A stretch of DNA of 64,000 nt, taken from NCBI RefSeq assembly GCF_038237375.1, contig NZ_CP151273.1:2480001-2544000 (forward strand), written 5' to 3'. The notes below the pieces were generated by a model. That model was given only the letters and a program-made list of their open reading frames with translations, made no database searches and had not been told where the DNA came from. The translations under genes and the position numbers were made by a program. Of this stretch, positions 10,736-18,743 are shown in pieces; the stretch's first letter is position 1; every line of letters begins with the position of its first letter. The DNA comes from Alcaligenes sp. SDU_A2. GTDB lineage: Bacteria > Pseudomonadota > Gammaproteobacteria > Burkholderiales > Burkholderiaceae_B.

Positions 10736-11674
10736 TCAAGGCGTGACGGGCAAAGCGCTGGGCAATTCGGGCAGGCCGGGAATGCGTACACTGATCGGCC
10801 CTTCCGGCTCCTGCATGGCCTCGCGCAGATCGAACTCCTCGGAACCGCTGGAGTTCTGCTCATCAATACGCCGTTCAGCACGACTGTTGAGCACAAGCAG
10901 GCTGATGCGTCGATTTACGGCGGCTGCCGGGTTATCTTTAACCAGGTTGACGGTATCGGCCAGACCCAACACCTGCTTGACCTTGGCTTCAGCCAGACCA
11001 CCTGCCACCAGCTCCTGACGCGCCGCATTGGCTCGTTCGGCGGACAGTTCCCAGTTACTGTATTGACGCTCGCCGCTGGCGTACTGCAAAGAATCCGTGT
11101 GCCCCGCAATCTGGATGCGATTGGGCATTTCATTCAGGGGCTGGCTGAGCGAACGCAAAATAGCCCGCATATAGGACTCCACCAGCGCACTGCCGGTAGC
11201 AAACATAGGGCGGCTCTGGCGGTCGATAATCTGGATGCGCAGCCCGTCCTGGGTCATGTCCAACAATAATTGCGGCCGAAACTCTTTAAGCACGGGGTCG
11301 ACACGGATCAGCTCTTCCAAGGCGGATTTAAGGTCTTCGAGCCGCTCGGTATCCTCCCGGTCGCCACGAACATCGCTATTGTTCGTACCCGGATGAGGGT
11401 TGGGAATCAAGCTGGGCTGCCCGCCCGGAATAACGCTGCGGGAAAAATCGGCCTGCATGCCGCCGCTCACGGCATCCATCAGCGGCATACGGAAGTAATC
11501 GGCGATTTCTTTAAGATCCTGTTTGGGAACCAGCGTCAGAATCCACATCACGAGAAAAAAGGCCATCATGGCCGTCATGAAGTCCGCATAGGCAATCTTC
11601 CAACTGCCGCCATGATGCTCGGCATGCGCCTTTTTCTTGCGACGGATGATGACCCGATCCTTATGATTGCTCAT
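10736..11674 (-). CDS. motB: MotB, flagellar stator protein
   Basis: MotB, with MotA, forms the proton-conducting stator and anchors it to peptidoglycan. The 312-residue protein has a basic N-terminus, one transmembrane helix at about 28-50 with the ion-binding Asp in AYADFMTAMMAFFLVMW, and a C-terminal OmpA/MotB peptidoglycan-binding domain (RIQIAGHTDS, SNWELSAERANAARQELV). The Asp context and AMMAFFLVMW signature fit a proton-type stator. It lies 12 bp after motA and 61 bp before cheA. Confidence 0.96.
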   Translation of the reverse strand: MSNHKDRVIIRRKKKAHAEHHGGSWKIAYADFMTAMMAFFLVMWILTLVPKQDLKEIADYFRMPLMDAVSGGMQADFSRSVIPGGQPSLIPNPHPGTNNSDVRGDREDTERLEDLKSALEELIRVDPVLKEFRPQLLLDMTQDGLRIQIIDRQSRPMFATGSALVESYMRAILRSLSQPLNEMPNRIQIAGHTDSLQYASGERQYSNWELSAERANAARQELVAGGLAEAKVKQVLGLADTVNLVKDNPAAAVNRRISLLVLNSRAERRIDEQNSSGSEEFDLREAMQEPEGPISVRIPGLPELPSALPVTP

Positions 11675-11686
11675 GGCAGATTCCGG

Positions 11687-12568
11687 TCAGGCCTTGCGGG
11701 TGCCACCGCCCGCAGAACGGGCCTGGCGCACGTGCTCTTCCAGCTCCTGGAAAGACGGACGCTCGGTGGAAAACAACACTTTTCGGCCAAATTCGACCGC
11801 CAGCTGCGGCGGGTAGCCATTCATATTGGCCAGCAAGGTGACTTTGATGCACTCCAACACCTTGATCGAATCAGAGGTGCGACGCTCGATGGTTGCCGCC
11901 AGCGGTGCCACAAAACCGTAAGCCAGCAAAATACCCAGAAAAGTGCCTACCATCGCCTTGGAGATCAAATCGGCCAGCACAGCCGGGGGTTGATCCACCG
12001 ACCCCAGCGCCTTGACCACACCGAGCACCGCCGCCACGATACCGAAGGCCGGCAAGGCATCGGCCACCTCGCGCAAAGCGCGGGCCGGCACGTTACGCTC
12101 ATGCTCGTAGGTCTCGATATCCTGATCCATCAAGGTTTCGATCTCGAAAGAGCTCATATTGCCGCTGATCATCAGGCGCAGATAGTCCGCAATGAAGTTC
12201 ATCAGAACGGGATCTTTCACCACATTCGGGTAATCGGCAAAAATCGCGCTCTGCTCCGGACTTTCGATGTCCGCCTCGATGGACATCATGCCATCGCGCC
12301 GCGCCTTGTTGAGCAAGACATACATCATGCCCATCAATTGCATGTACAACTGCTTGTTATAAGGGCTGCTGCGAAAGGCAATCGGCAAAGCACCGGCCAA
12401 CAGCTTGATGGACTTGCCGCTATTGGAAGCAAAGTAGGCACCCAGGGCCGCGCCACCGATCAGCAGCAGCTCAAACGGCTGATACAAGGCGCCCAGATGC
12501 CCGCCCAGAGCCACGAAGCTCCCGAACACGGAAACAAAAACAACGATATATCCAATCAGAATAAGCAC
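11687..12568 (-). CDS. motA: MotA, flagellar stator ion channel subunit
   Basis: MotA is the four-helix stator subunit whose cytoplasmic loop pushes on FliG. I start it at GTG 12568 (then LILIGYIVVFVSVFGSF), because this matches the usual MotA N-terminus and has GAAGAAGG about 10 bp upstream; an upstream in-frame TTG at 12595 would add nine residues unlike the family. The 293-residue product has two N-terminal helices, a long charged cytoplasmic loop (RRDGMMSIEADIE) and two C-terminal helices, including the conserved proline stretch ALPAFGIVAAVLGVVKAL and VGTFLGILLAYGFVAPLA. It lies directly upstream of motB. Confidence 0.95.
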   Translation of the reverse strand: MLILIGYIVVFVSVFGSFVALGGHLGALYQPFELLLIGGAALGAYFASNSGKSIKLLAGALPIAFRSSPYNKQLYMQLMGMMYVLLNKARRDGMMSIEADIESPEQSAIFADYPNVVKDPVLMNFIADYLRLMISGNMSSFEIETLMDQDIETYEHERNVPARALREVADALPAFGIVAAVLGVVKALGSVDQPPAVLADLISKAMVGTFLGILLAYGFVAPLAATIERRTSDSIKVLECIKVTLLANMNGYPPQLAVEFGRKVLFSTERPSFQELEEHVRQARSAGGGTRKA

Positions 12569-12735
12569 GGATACGCCTTCTTCAAGTACACGCAACTAAT
12601 GATGGCGGCAAGTGCCCCGGCCAAAACGCCACTTCAACGGGCTTTTTCCCGTATAGATCGACGCTTCCGGCTGCGCCCGCACATCAGAGAACACCAAGAG
12701 AAGCCAGAATGGCCAATTTGCGCCTGGTCGACACC

Positions 12736-13407
12736 TTAGCCGACCTGCACAGGCTCATCGGGTTCAAGCTGGCGCTTAGACGCCGTCTGGGCCCGGCGCG
12801 GAGCGCGGGCAGGTTCGGATGCCGGTTGGGCTTGCTTTGGGGAAGACTCGGCCTTGCGGCCGCTGCGCGCCTTGCTGGCGCGCGTCTTGCCGGCGCGCGG
12901 CGGCGGACGGCAGATGGCACAGATGAACCCGGCCTCGGGATCATGCGCATGGGCGACGAAACCGCCTTTGCAACGCTCGCACTGGGACAACTGCAGCAGA
13001 CCACTGTCAAAAAAGCGCAACAGCATCCAGGCGCGCGTAAAGCTGAGCACCGGCTCGTCATCAGGCACCGTCTCCACCCGTCCCGCCGCCGACTGTTCCA
13101 GATACAGGCGATAGGCCTCGACCAGCGCCTGGCTTTTATCGCAAGGCGTATGGGCCACCATGTACTGGTAAATGCTGTAGAACAGACTGGAGTGGATATT
13201 GGGCAGCCAGGTCATGAACCAATCGACCGAAAACGGCAACATGCCCTTGGGCGGCGAGCAACCTTTGACTTCCCGATAAAGGCGGGCAAGACGGTCGTAA
13301 CTCAGAGACGTCTCGGCCTGCAGTACTTGCAAACGCGCCCCCAGTTCGATCATTTCGGAGGCCAGGCCGATTTCCTGGGCTTCTTTGGCGACGCTTTTTG
13401 TAGCCAT
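12736..13407 (-). CDS. flhC: FlhC, flagellar master regulator subunit
   Basis: FlhC forms the FlhD4C2 activator of class 2 flagellar promoters. I start at ATG 13407 (MATKSVAKEAQEIGLASEMI), 22 bp after flhD; the open frame extends further upstream, over flhD, and that part is not FlhC-like. The zinc-binding cysteines are visible as CERCKG and CAIC at about residues 139-164. The protein is 223 residues, longer than the approx. 190 of enteric FlhC, owing to a low-complexity Arg/Lys/Ala/Pro-rich tail after the zinc site; this basic tail may add non-specific DNA contact, which is inference. Confidence 0.94.
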   Translation of the reverse strand: MATKSVAKEAQEIGLASEMIELGARLQVLQAETSLSYDRLARLYREVKGCSPPKGMLPFSVDWFMTWLPNIHSSLFYSIYQYMVAHTPCDKSQALVEAYRLYLEQSAAGRVETVPDDEPVLSFTRAWMLLRFFDSGLLQLSQCERCKGGFVAHAHDPEAGFICAICRPPPRAGKTRASKARSGRKAESSPKQAQPASEPARAPRRAQTASKRQLEPDEPVQVG

Positions 13408-13429
13408 AACGCGTATCGAGTTCCTGACC

Positions 13430-13756
13430 TCAGCCTGCCTGGCTGGCAGTGGCTCGCTGCGACAGCAGGATGGTGGAGTGGGCTTGCTGCAACACCCCAC
13501 CCAGCACATTTTGGGTCAGCGTGGAGAGCAAATCGTAATCATTAAAGCGAAAGCCGCAGATCAACGAACTGGAGCTGGCCAGTTTGACCAACTGGGCCGG
13601 TGATAAACGCAAAAGGGTTTCGGCCACATCGGCATCGAATCCCAAGCGGAACATTCCTGCGGAAAAGTTCTCGCGAAGCAGACGCTGCGCGAGCAGCAAG
13701 TACGACAAATTGACTTCCTGAATATCATTCAGCAGCGAATTTTCCGATACGGGCAT
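13430..13756 (-). CDS. flhD: FlhD, flagellar master regulator subunit
   Basis: FlhD pairs with FlhC to activate flagellar genes. The 108-residue product begins [36 protein letters not shown], the characteristic helical N-terminus, and has the usual length. The start has AAGGAAAGG upstream. It is the first gene of the cluster; a perfect inverted repeat at 13,808-13,829 lies in its leader. Confidence 0.95.
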   Translation of the reverse strand: MPVSENSLLNDIQEVNLSYLLLAQRLLRENFSAGMFRLGFDADVAETLLRLSPAQLVKLASSSSLICGFRFNDYDLLSTLTQNVLGGVLQQAHSTILLSQRATASQAG

Positions 13757-13807
13757 GGCAGCCTTTCCTTGTAATACTGGTTAACCAACCAATTTCTTGT
13801 AACAAAC

Positions 13808-13829
13808 AACATTTAGCGCTCTAAATGTT
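13808..13829. promoter_or_regulatory. Perfect inverted repeat in flhDC leader
   Basis: AACATTTAG-CGCT-CTAAATGTT has nine-base arms and ends 52 bp upstream of the flhD start codon. It could be a protein operator or an mRNA hairpin in the flhDC 5' leader. No T-run follows on the minus strand, so it is not a classical terminator. Confidence 0.5.
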
Positions 13830-14022
13830 ACAAAAATACGTAACGCCATCCTGAAAAACAGCGAAACATACTCTGCAGTCGCGTTTTTTTCCTGCCTATC
13901 GAGCCGCGAAACAATACGACATCGACATGAACACGGTGAAAAATATGCATTAAATGTATCATTTGCAGACTGAATCTTATCAGATGCTCACTTAATGTTG
14001 TAGATATAAAACTGGATGTTAC

Positions 14023-14036
14023 GTGATAGAGATCAA
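14023..14036. promoter_or_regulatory. FNR/ANR-like box upstream of flhDC
   Basis: GTGATAGAGATCAA matches the FNR/ANR consensus TTGAT-N4-ATCAA at nine of ten defined positions. It lies in the 441 bp gap between flhD and the NlpC/P60 gene. Which transcript it would control, and whether it is functional, cannot be decided from sequence. Confidence 0.35.
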
Positions 14037-14082
14037 TACGGCTGTCATAGAAACATGTTTTAGTACACCAGATATAAATCCT

Positions 14083-14108
14083 AAGCCCTTCAGCCTATGG
14101 GCTTTTTT
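14083..14108 (+). terminator. Plus-strand intrinsic terminator without an upstream gene
   Basis: AAGCCC - nine bases - GGGCTT followed by six Ts in all forms a plus-strand terminator. The closest plus-strand gene upstream in this window is absent (everything to the left is minus strand), so it either ends an unannotated small RNA from the flhD upstream region or blocks read-through into the lipoprotein gene. Confidence 0.65.
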
Positions 14109-14197
14109 GCGTCACCCACGCAAAAACAACGGAATATCGGCATAATGCAGACAGCACCGAAAGGTTCCCATATTGCCTTGCAAGTTTGTAACCACTT

Positions 14198-14698
14198 ATG
14201 AACCCTGCTGCTTTTATGCAACGGCTAATCGCGATTACGCTGCTGATTCTGCTGTCCGCGTGCGCCAGCACACCACCGGATTCGTCCCTGTCGCGCCAGC
14301 CCATCAGCGTGCATGCAGAGCGCCGTCCCGCCGTGGTGCTGTCAGCCATGACGCTACTGGACACGCCTTACCGCTATGGCGGGCGCGAACCGGCCACCGG
14401 CTTTGACTGCAGCGGTCTGGTTCATTACGTATTTAGTCAGGAAGCCTCCAGCTCACCCATTCCACGCAACACCTCGGCGCAGGCAGGAGCCAGCCGTTCG
14501 GTCAGCCGCAAGCATCTGCGCCCCGGCGACCTGGTGTTTTTCAATACGCTGGGAAAACCCAATTCGCATGTGGGTATTTATATCGGCAACAACCAGTTCA
14601 TCAACGCCCCATCCAGCGGCGGACGGGTACGGATCGACTCTCTGGACAATCCCTATTTCGCCAAGCGTTTTGACGCCGCCCGGACTTTTTTTGAATAA
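14198..14698 (+). CDS. NlpC/P60 family lipoprotein, probable peptidoglycan endopeptidase
   Basis: The 166-residue protein is a predicted outer-membrane-anchored cysteine peptidase that would cut peptide cross-links or stems of peptidoglycan, like Spr/MepS. It has a short signal peptide with a lipobox (ILLSAC, Cys at about residue 24), then an NlpC/P60 domain with the catalytic Cys in GFDCSGLVHYVF and His in NSHVGIYIG, plus the GDLVFF strand. It is monocistronic between the flhDC upstream region and the convergent glpD, whose stop lies 12 bp downstream. Confidence 0.9.
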   Translation: MNPAAFMQRLIAITLLILLSACASTPPDSSLSRQPISVHAERRPAVVLSAMTLLDTPYRYGGREPATGFDCSGLVHYVFSQEASSSPIPRNTSAQAGASRSVSRKHLRPGDLVFFNTLGKPNSHVGIYIGNNQFINAPSSGGRVRIDSLDNPYFAKRFDAARTFFE

Positions 14699-14710
14699 GA
14701 AAGAGACTGT

Positions 14711-16312
14711 TCAGGCGCTCGGCAGCACGGCGTATTGACGGGCCAACTCCAGAAACGCGCCTAATTCGGGATCGTGGCCGGTTTCAGTCTGCATCAACTG
14801 CGCCACAGTCGGGGCCACACGCTGGGCCAATGCCGCATCCAAAAACAGTAGCCGGGAGCGCCGCGCCAGCATGTCTTCGACCGTGCGTGCATATTCGTAA
14901 CGACAGGCGAACACCACCATGGCCTGGGTTAAACCCGGGGCCAGCTCGACATCGGCACCTGGCAAGGCCTTGACCCAATCCGATTCGCTGCCATACGCCT
15001 CCACCCCAGGCACACGACCCAACGAACGCCGCGCAGCCGAATGCGAAGCGCCGACCAAACGCTGTTCGACTGTGCTGCATGCTGGCAGCTTGCCGACCAG
15101 CCCCGCTTTTTCACACTGCTCGAGAACGTCCTGGGCCATGGCCCGGTAAGTCGTCCATTTGCCGCCCGTAACCGTAACCAGTCCACTTTGACTGAGCAAT
15201 ACGGTGTGTTCTCGGCTGATGGACTGCGTGCTGCCCGCTGCCCCCTCGCCCTGAACCGGCCGCACCAAAGGACGCAACCCTACCCAGACACTGCGCACAT
15301 CCTGTTCCTGGGGCGCTTTCTGCAAGTAGTGCGCAGCCTCGGACAAAATAAAATCGACTTCCTGGCGCAAAGGCTTTGGTTCCAGCGGCACGTCCTGACG
15401 AGGCGTGTCGGTCGTACCCAGAATCAACTTGCCCAACCAGGGCACCGCAAACAACACACGACCATCGCGCGTGCGTGGCACCAACAAAGCGTGTTCACCC
15501 GGCAGAAAATCCTGGTCCACGACCAGATGCACCCCTTGACTGGGGGCCACCATCGGGCGGGCCTGATGTCCGCTTTCTCGTCCATCCTGTTCGCGCAGGC
15601 CATCCACCCAGACGCCTGTTGCATTCACGACACAGGGGCTTTGCAGCACATAATCCTGCCCTGTTTCCCTGTCCTGGCAGAGCACGCCGCTGACGCGCCC
15701 GTCGCGGTGCAAAATTTCGGTCACCGGACAGTAATTGATTAATAAAGCGCCATGCACAGCGGCGGTGCGGGCCAAAGCCAAGGCAAGCCGGGCATCGTCA
15801 AACTGACCGTCCCAGTACTTCACCCCCCCTTTAAGCCCATCCCAACGGGCACCGGGCAGCAACTGGCGCACCCGGCTGGCCCCGAGAAACTGCGTGCTGC
15901 CCAAGCCCTCGCGGCCGGCCAGCGCATCGTAGGCCATCAGACCCAAGCCATAGAACGGCGTTTCCCAACATTTATAGCTGGGCATGACAAAGGGCAAAGG
16001 CTGGGCCAAATGCGGCGCATTGTGCAGCAAATGCGTACGTTCGTGCAGGGCTTCGCGCACCAGGGAAATATTGCCCTGGGCCAGATAACGCACACCGCCA
16101 TGCACCAGCTTGGTCGCCCGCGACGAGGTACCTTTGGCAAAGTCCCAGGCTTCCAGCACCACGACTTTAAGGCCGCGCAAGGCAGCATCCAAAGCAATCC
16201 CCAGGCCCGTCGCCCCGCCGCCCACCACCACGATATCGGCTTGAGTCGTGCGCGCCAGCGCGCCCAGCATTTGCGTCCTGTCGGTCAACAGTGGTGAAGT
16301 TCGTGTGCTCAT
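14711..16312 (-). CDS. glpD: GlpD, FAD-dependent glycerol-3-phosphate dehydrogenase
   Basis: GlpD oxidises sn-glycerol-3-phosphate to dihydroxyacetone phosphate at the inner membrane, passing electrons to the quinone pool. The N-terminus has the FAD dinucleotide-binding motif DIVVVGGGATGLGIALDAA, followed by GTSSRATKLVHGGVRYL, and the C-terminal domain has GGKWTTYRAMA. I choose ATG 16312 (MSTRTSPLLTD), 533 residues; the only upstream in-frame option is a TTG seven codons earlier and neither has a strong ribosome site. It is divergent from glpK, with which it forms the glycerol pathway. Confidence 0.94.
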   Translation of the reverse strand: MSTRTSPLLTDRTQMLGALARTTQADIVVVGGGATGLGIALDAALRGLKVVVLEAWDFAKGTSSRATKLVHGGVRYLAQGNISLVREALHERTHLLHNAPHLAQPLPFVMPSYKCWETPFYGLGLMAYDALAGREGLGSTQFLGASRVRQLLPGARWDGLKGGVKYWDGQFDDARLALALARTAAVHGALLINYCPVTEILHRDGRVSGVLCQDRETGQDYVLQSPCVVNATGVWVDGLREQDGRESGHQARPMVAPSQGVHLVVDQDFLPGEHALLVPRTRDGRVLFAVPWLGKLILGTTDTPRQDVPLEPKPLRQEVDFILSEAAHYLQKAPQEQDVRSVWVGLRPLVRPVQGEGAAGSTQSISREHTVLLSQSGLVTVTGGKWTTYRAMAQDVLEQCEKAGLVGKLPACSTVEQRLVGASHSAARRSLGRVPGVEAYGSESDWVKALPGADVELAPGLTQAMVVFACRYEYARTVEDMLARRSRLLFLDAALAQRVAPTVAQLMQTETGHDPELGAFLELARQYAVLPSA

Positions 16313-16514
16313 GTATGAATTGGCAGGGCCCAAACCGGCAATTGCCGGGATCTGGCCGCTTCAGGTCAGGATTTACCCTTATTTTAACCGCTTGCCCTGC
16401 ACCTTGCAGCGAAACTTGGCGCTTTGAGCATCAGGCGACACACCATTCCAGGCGCGCAGAGCCGGCCGGCTGCCGGTACACTGTGGGCTGCTTTGCTTTG
16501 AACGCCGAACCAGC

Positions 16515-18008
16515 ATGACATTCATCCTTGCTCTCGACCAGGGCACCTCCAGCTCCCGAAGCCTCGTTGTCTCGGCCCAGGGCCAGATCCTGGCCCAGGC
16601 CCAGCAGGAAACACGCCAGTATTTTCCACACAGCGACTGGGTCGAACACGATCCGCAGAACATCCTGGACACCCAACTGGACACCGCCCGCCAGGCTTTG
16701 CGTCAGGCCGGCCTGACGGCGGCGGACATCAGCGCCATCGGCATCACCAATCAGCGCGAAACCACCCTGCTCTGGGATCGCCGCACCGGCCAGGCCTTGC
16801 ACCCGGCCATTGTCTGGCAAGACCGGCGTGCCGAAGACCTTTGCGCCCGCCTGCGCGCACAAGGCCAGGAAGCATTCGTGACCGCCCGCACCGGCCTGCC
16901 GATTGACGCCTACTTTTCGGCCTCCAAGCTTCGCTGGCTGCTCGACTCCATCCCCGGTGCCCGCGAACGAGCCCAACGCGGCGAGCTGGCCTTCGGCACC
17001 GTGGATAGCTGGCTGATCTGGCATCTGACCGCCGGCGCTGTCCATGCCACTGACATCAGCAACGCCTCGCGCACGCTGCTGTTCAATATCCATGCCCAAC
17101 AATGGGACGCCGAACTACTGGCGCTATTTGACATTCCGGCCGCCATCTTGCCGCAGGTACGCCCGTCGGCACACCATTTTGGCGACTGTGATCCGGCGTT
17201 GCTGGGCGGCCCCATCCCCATCTGCGGCGTGGCCGGCGACCAGCAAAGCGCCCTGTTCGGCCAGGCCTGCACACGGGCGGGCATGGCCAAAAACACTTAC
17301 GGCACGGGCTGCTTTTTACTGATGCATTGTGGCTCCCGCCCCCCGGTCTCCCACAATGGCCTGATCGGCACCTGTGCCGCCCGCCATGACGACACACCCG
17401 CCTACGCGCTGGAAGGCAGCGTCTTTATCGGCGGTGCCGTGGTGCAATGGATGCGTGACGGCCTGGGGGCCTTCGAGCACAGCGCCCAAGTCGAAGCCCT
17501 GGCCCGCAGCGTGCCAGACGCACAAGGCGTGCATCTGGTGCCGGCCTTTACCGGTCTGGGAGCCCCCTACTGGGATGCCCAAGCACGCGGCGCGATCACC
17601 GGGCTGACCCGCTCCACCACAATGGCGCATATCGCACGCGCCGCTCTGGACAGCATTGCCTACCAAAGCGCCGCCGTTCTACAAGCCATGAACCGTGATG
17701 TGCAAGCCGACGAAGGCCAGCCGCTGCAGGAACTACGCGTAGACGGCGGGGCCTGCGCCAACAACCTGCTTATGCAGTTTCAGGCCGATCTGCTGGGCCT
17801 GCCTGTGGTGCGTCCGGCCAATATCGAAACCACGGCTCTGGGTGCCGCCTACCTGGCGGGACTGGGCGTGGGACTGTATAAAGACTTGAACGAAATCGCC
17901 GCGCTCTGGCGATGCGAACGTATTTTTGAACCGACCATGTCCCGCGACCAGGCCCAGACCTTGATGCTTGGCTGGGAACAAGCTGTCCGGCAAGCGCGCG
18001 CGCACTGA
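16515..18008 (+). CDS. glpK: GlpK, glycerol kinase
   Basis: GlpK phosphorylates glycerol to glycerol-3-phosphate in the cytoplasm, supplying the substrate of GlpD. The 497-residue FGGY-family kinase starts with [16 protein letters not shown] and carries QDRRAEDLC, the glycerol-binding context [29 protein letters not shown], and [25 protein letters not shown] near the C-terminus. Length is standard. It is divergent from glpD across 202 bp; no transporter glpF is present nearby, although the downstream TM2 gene follows after 23 bp. Confidence 0.96.
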   Translation: MTFILALDQGTSSSRSLVVSAQGQILAQAQQETRQYFPHSDWVEHDPQNILDTQLDTARQALRQAGLTAADISAIGITNQRETTLLWDRRTGQALHPAIVWQDRRAEDLCARLRAQGQEAFVTARTGLPIDAYFSASKLRWLLDSIPGARERAQRGELAFGTVDSWLIWHLTAGAVHATDISNASRTLLFNIHAQQWDAELLALFDIPAAILPQVRPSAHHFGDCDPALLGGPIPICGVAGDQQSALFGQACTRAGMAKNTYGTGCFLLMHCGSRPPVSHNGLIGTCAARHDDTPAYALEGSVFIGGAVVQWMRDGLGAFEHSAQVEALARSVPDAQGVHLVPAFTGLGAPYWDAQARGAITGLTRSTTMAHIARAALDSIAYQSAAVLQAMNRDVQADEGQPLQELRVDGGACANNLLMQFQADLLGLPVVRPANIETTALGAAYLAGLGVGLYKDLNEIAALWRCERIFEPTMSRDQAQTLMLGWEQAVRQARAH

Positions 18009-18031
18009 CACTCTTTTTTGATGGAATCACC

Positions 18032-18484
18032 ATGTTGCAAAAAATCATCCTGGGCATTGCCATTTTCCTGCTTGTATTGCTGGGCCTGACCTTTGGCGAG
18101 GCCGTGCTGCGCGAGCTGTTTTCCTATCTGGGCTTTATCGTCGATGACTTCGCCAGCATGATGCTGGAACTGCGTCTGTACCTGACCGAACACTGGGGCA
18201 AAGCCCTGTTGGCGCTGATCATTACCATCCCACTGGTGCTATGGATTGCCAGCGCCAAAAAAGACGAGCTGGAGCGCCCCACCAACCATCGCAAGATCGC
18301 AATCGTGCTGGCTGTGTTTCTGGGTTGGGTCGGCGCGCATCGCTTCTATCTGGGGCAGATAGGCTGGGGCTTGGTCTTTCTGGTGCTGTTCGTCATCTGG
18401 GCACCGCTGGCCTACTGCATCGCCCTGATCGACGCCTTGCGCTATGCCTTCATGGGCAACGACGAATTCAAGCAAATTCGCTGA
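18032..18484 (+). CDS. TM2-domain membrane protein
   Basis: The 150-residue protein has an N-terminal hydrophobic helix, a second at about 58-73 and a C-terminal TM2 domain, recognised by HRKIAIVLAVFLGWVGAHRFYLGQIGWGL-type sequence: the polar turn GAHRFYLG between two membrane helices. TM2 proteins have no established biochemical role in bacteria. It begins 23 bp after glpK and is followed 6 bp later by a small DNA-binding-like gene, so the three may be co-transcribed. Confidence 0.8.
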   Translation: MLQKIILGIAIFLLVLLGLTFGEAVLRELFSYLGFIVDDFASMMLELRLYLTEHWGKALLALIITIPLVLWIASAKKDELERPTNHRKIAIVLAVFLGWVGAHRFYLGQIGWGLVFLVLFVIWAPLAYCIALIDALRYAFMGNDEFKQIR

Positions 18485-18490
18485 GGCGTC

Positions 18491-18676
18491 ATGGAAAGCA
18501 AGACCGCCCGGCTGACCGTGCTGATCGATCCGGCCAAGAAAAAAGCCTTCGAGACCTTGTGCCGACAACAGGACCTGACCCCATCGCAGGTCGTGCGCCA
18601 ACTGATACGCGACTACTTGTCCCAGCACGGGACCCAATACCCTGGCGCGGCCCATAATCCGCGCGTCGACTCCTAA
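18491..18676 (+). CDS. Small ribbon-helix-helix-like protein
   Basis: The 61-residue product (MESKTARLTVLIDPAKKKAFETLCRQQDL...) resembles a ribbon-helix-helix fold: an N-terminal beta strand (ARLTVLID) followed by two helices with TPSQVVRQLIRDYLSQHG. Such folds are DNA-binding in CopG/Arc-type repressors. It starts 6 bp after the TM2 gene. No toxin partner is adjacent, so an antitoxin role is not supported; it may be an orphan regulator. The fold call is from pattern only. Confidence 0.6.
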   Translation: MESKTARLTVLIDPAKKKAFETLCRQQDLTPSQVVRQLIRDYLSQHGTQYPGAAHNPRVDS

Positions 18677-18715
18677 AGCCGCATCCCGCACGGCTGCAAG
18701 CCATAGTTCAAGCAT

Positions 18716-18740
18716 GTCCCGCACCGCTACCGTGCGGGAC
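18716..18740. terminator. Hairpin between convergent units
   Basis: GTCCCGCAC - 7 bases - GTGCGGGAC is a perfect nine-base stem placed between the small RHH-like gene (plus) and the end of sulP (minus). No long T-run follows on either side, so efficiency is uncertain; its location suits a shared bidirectional terminator. Confidence 0.6.
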
Positions 18741-18743
18741 ACT

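Noticed and set aside
12600-12735. Small gene between motA and flhC
   Set aside because: The 167 bp gap has no frame with ribosome site; the short ACGGG/CCCGT inverted repeat is too weak to call a terminator.
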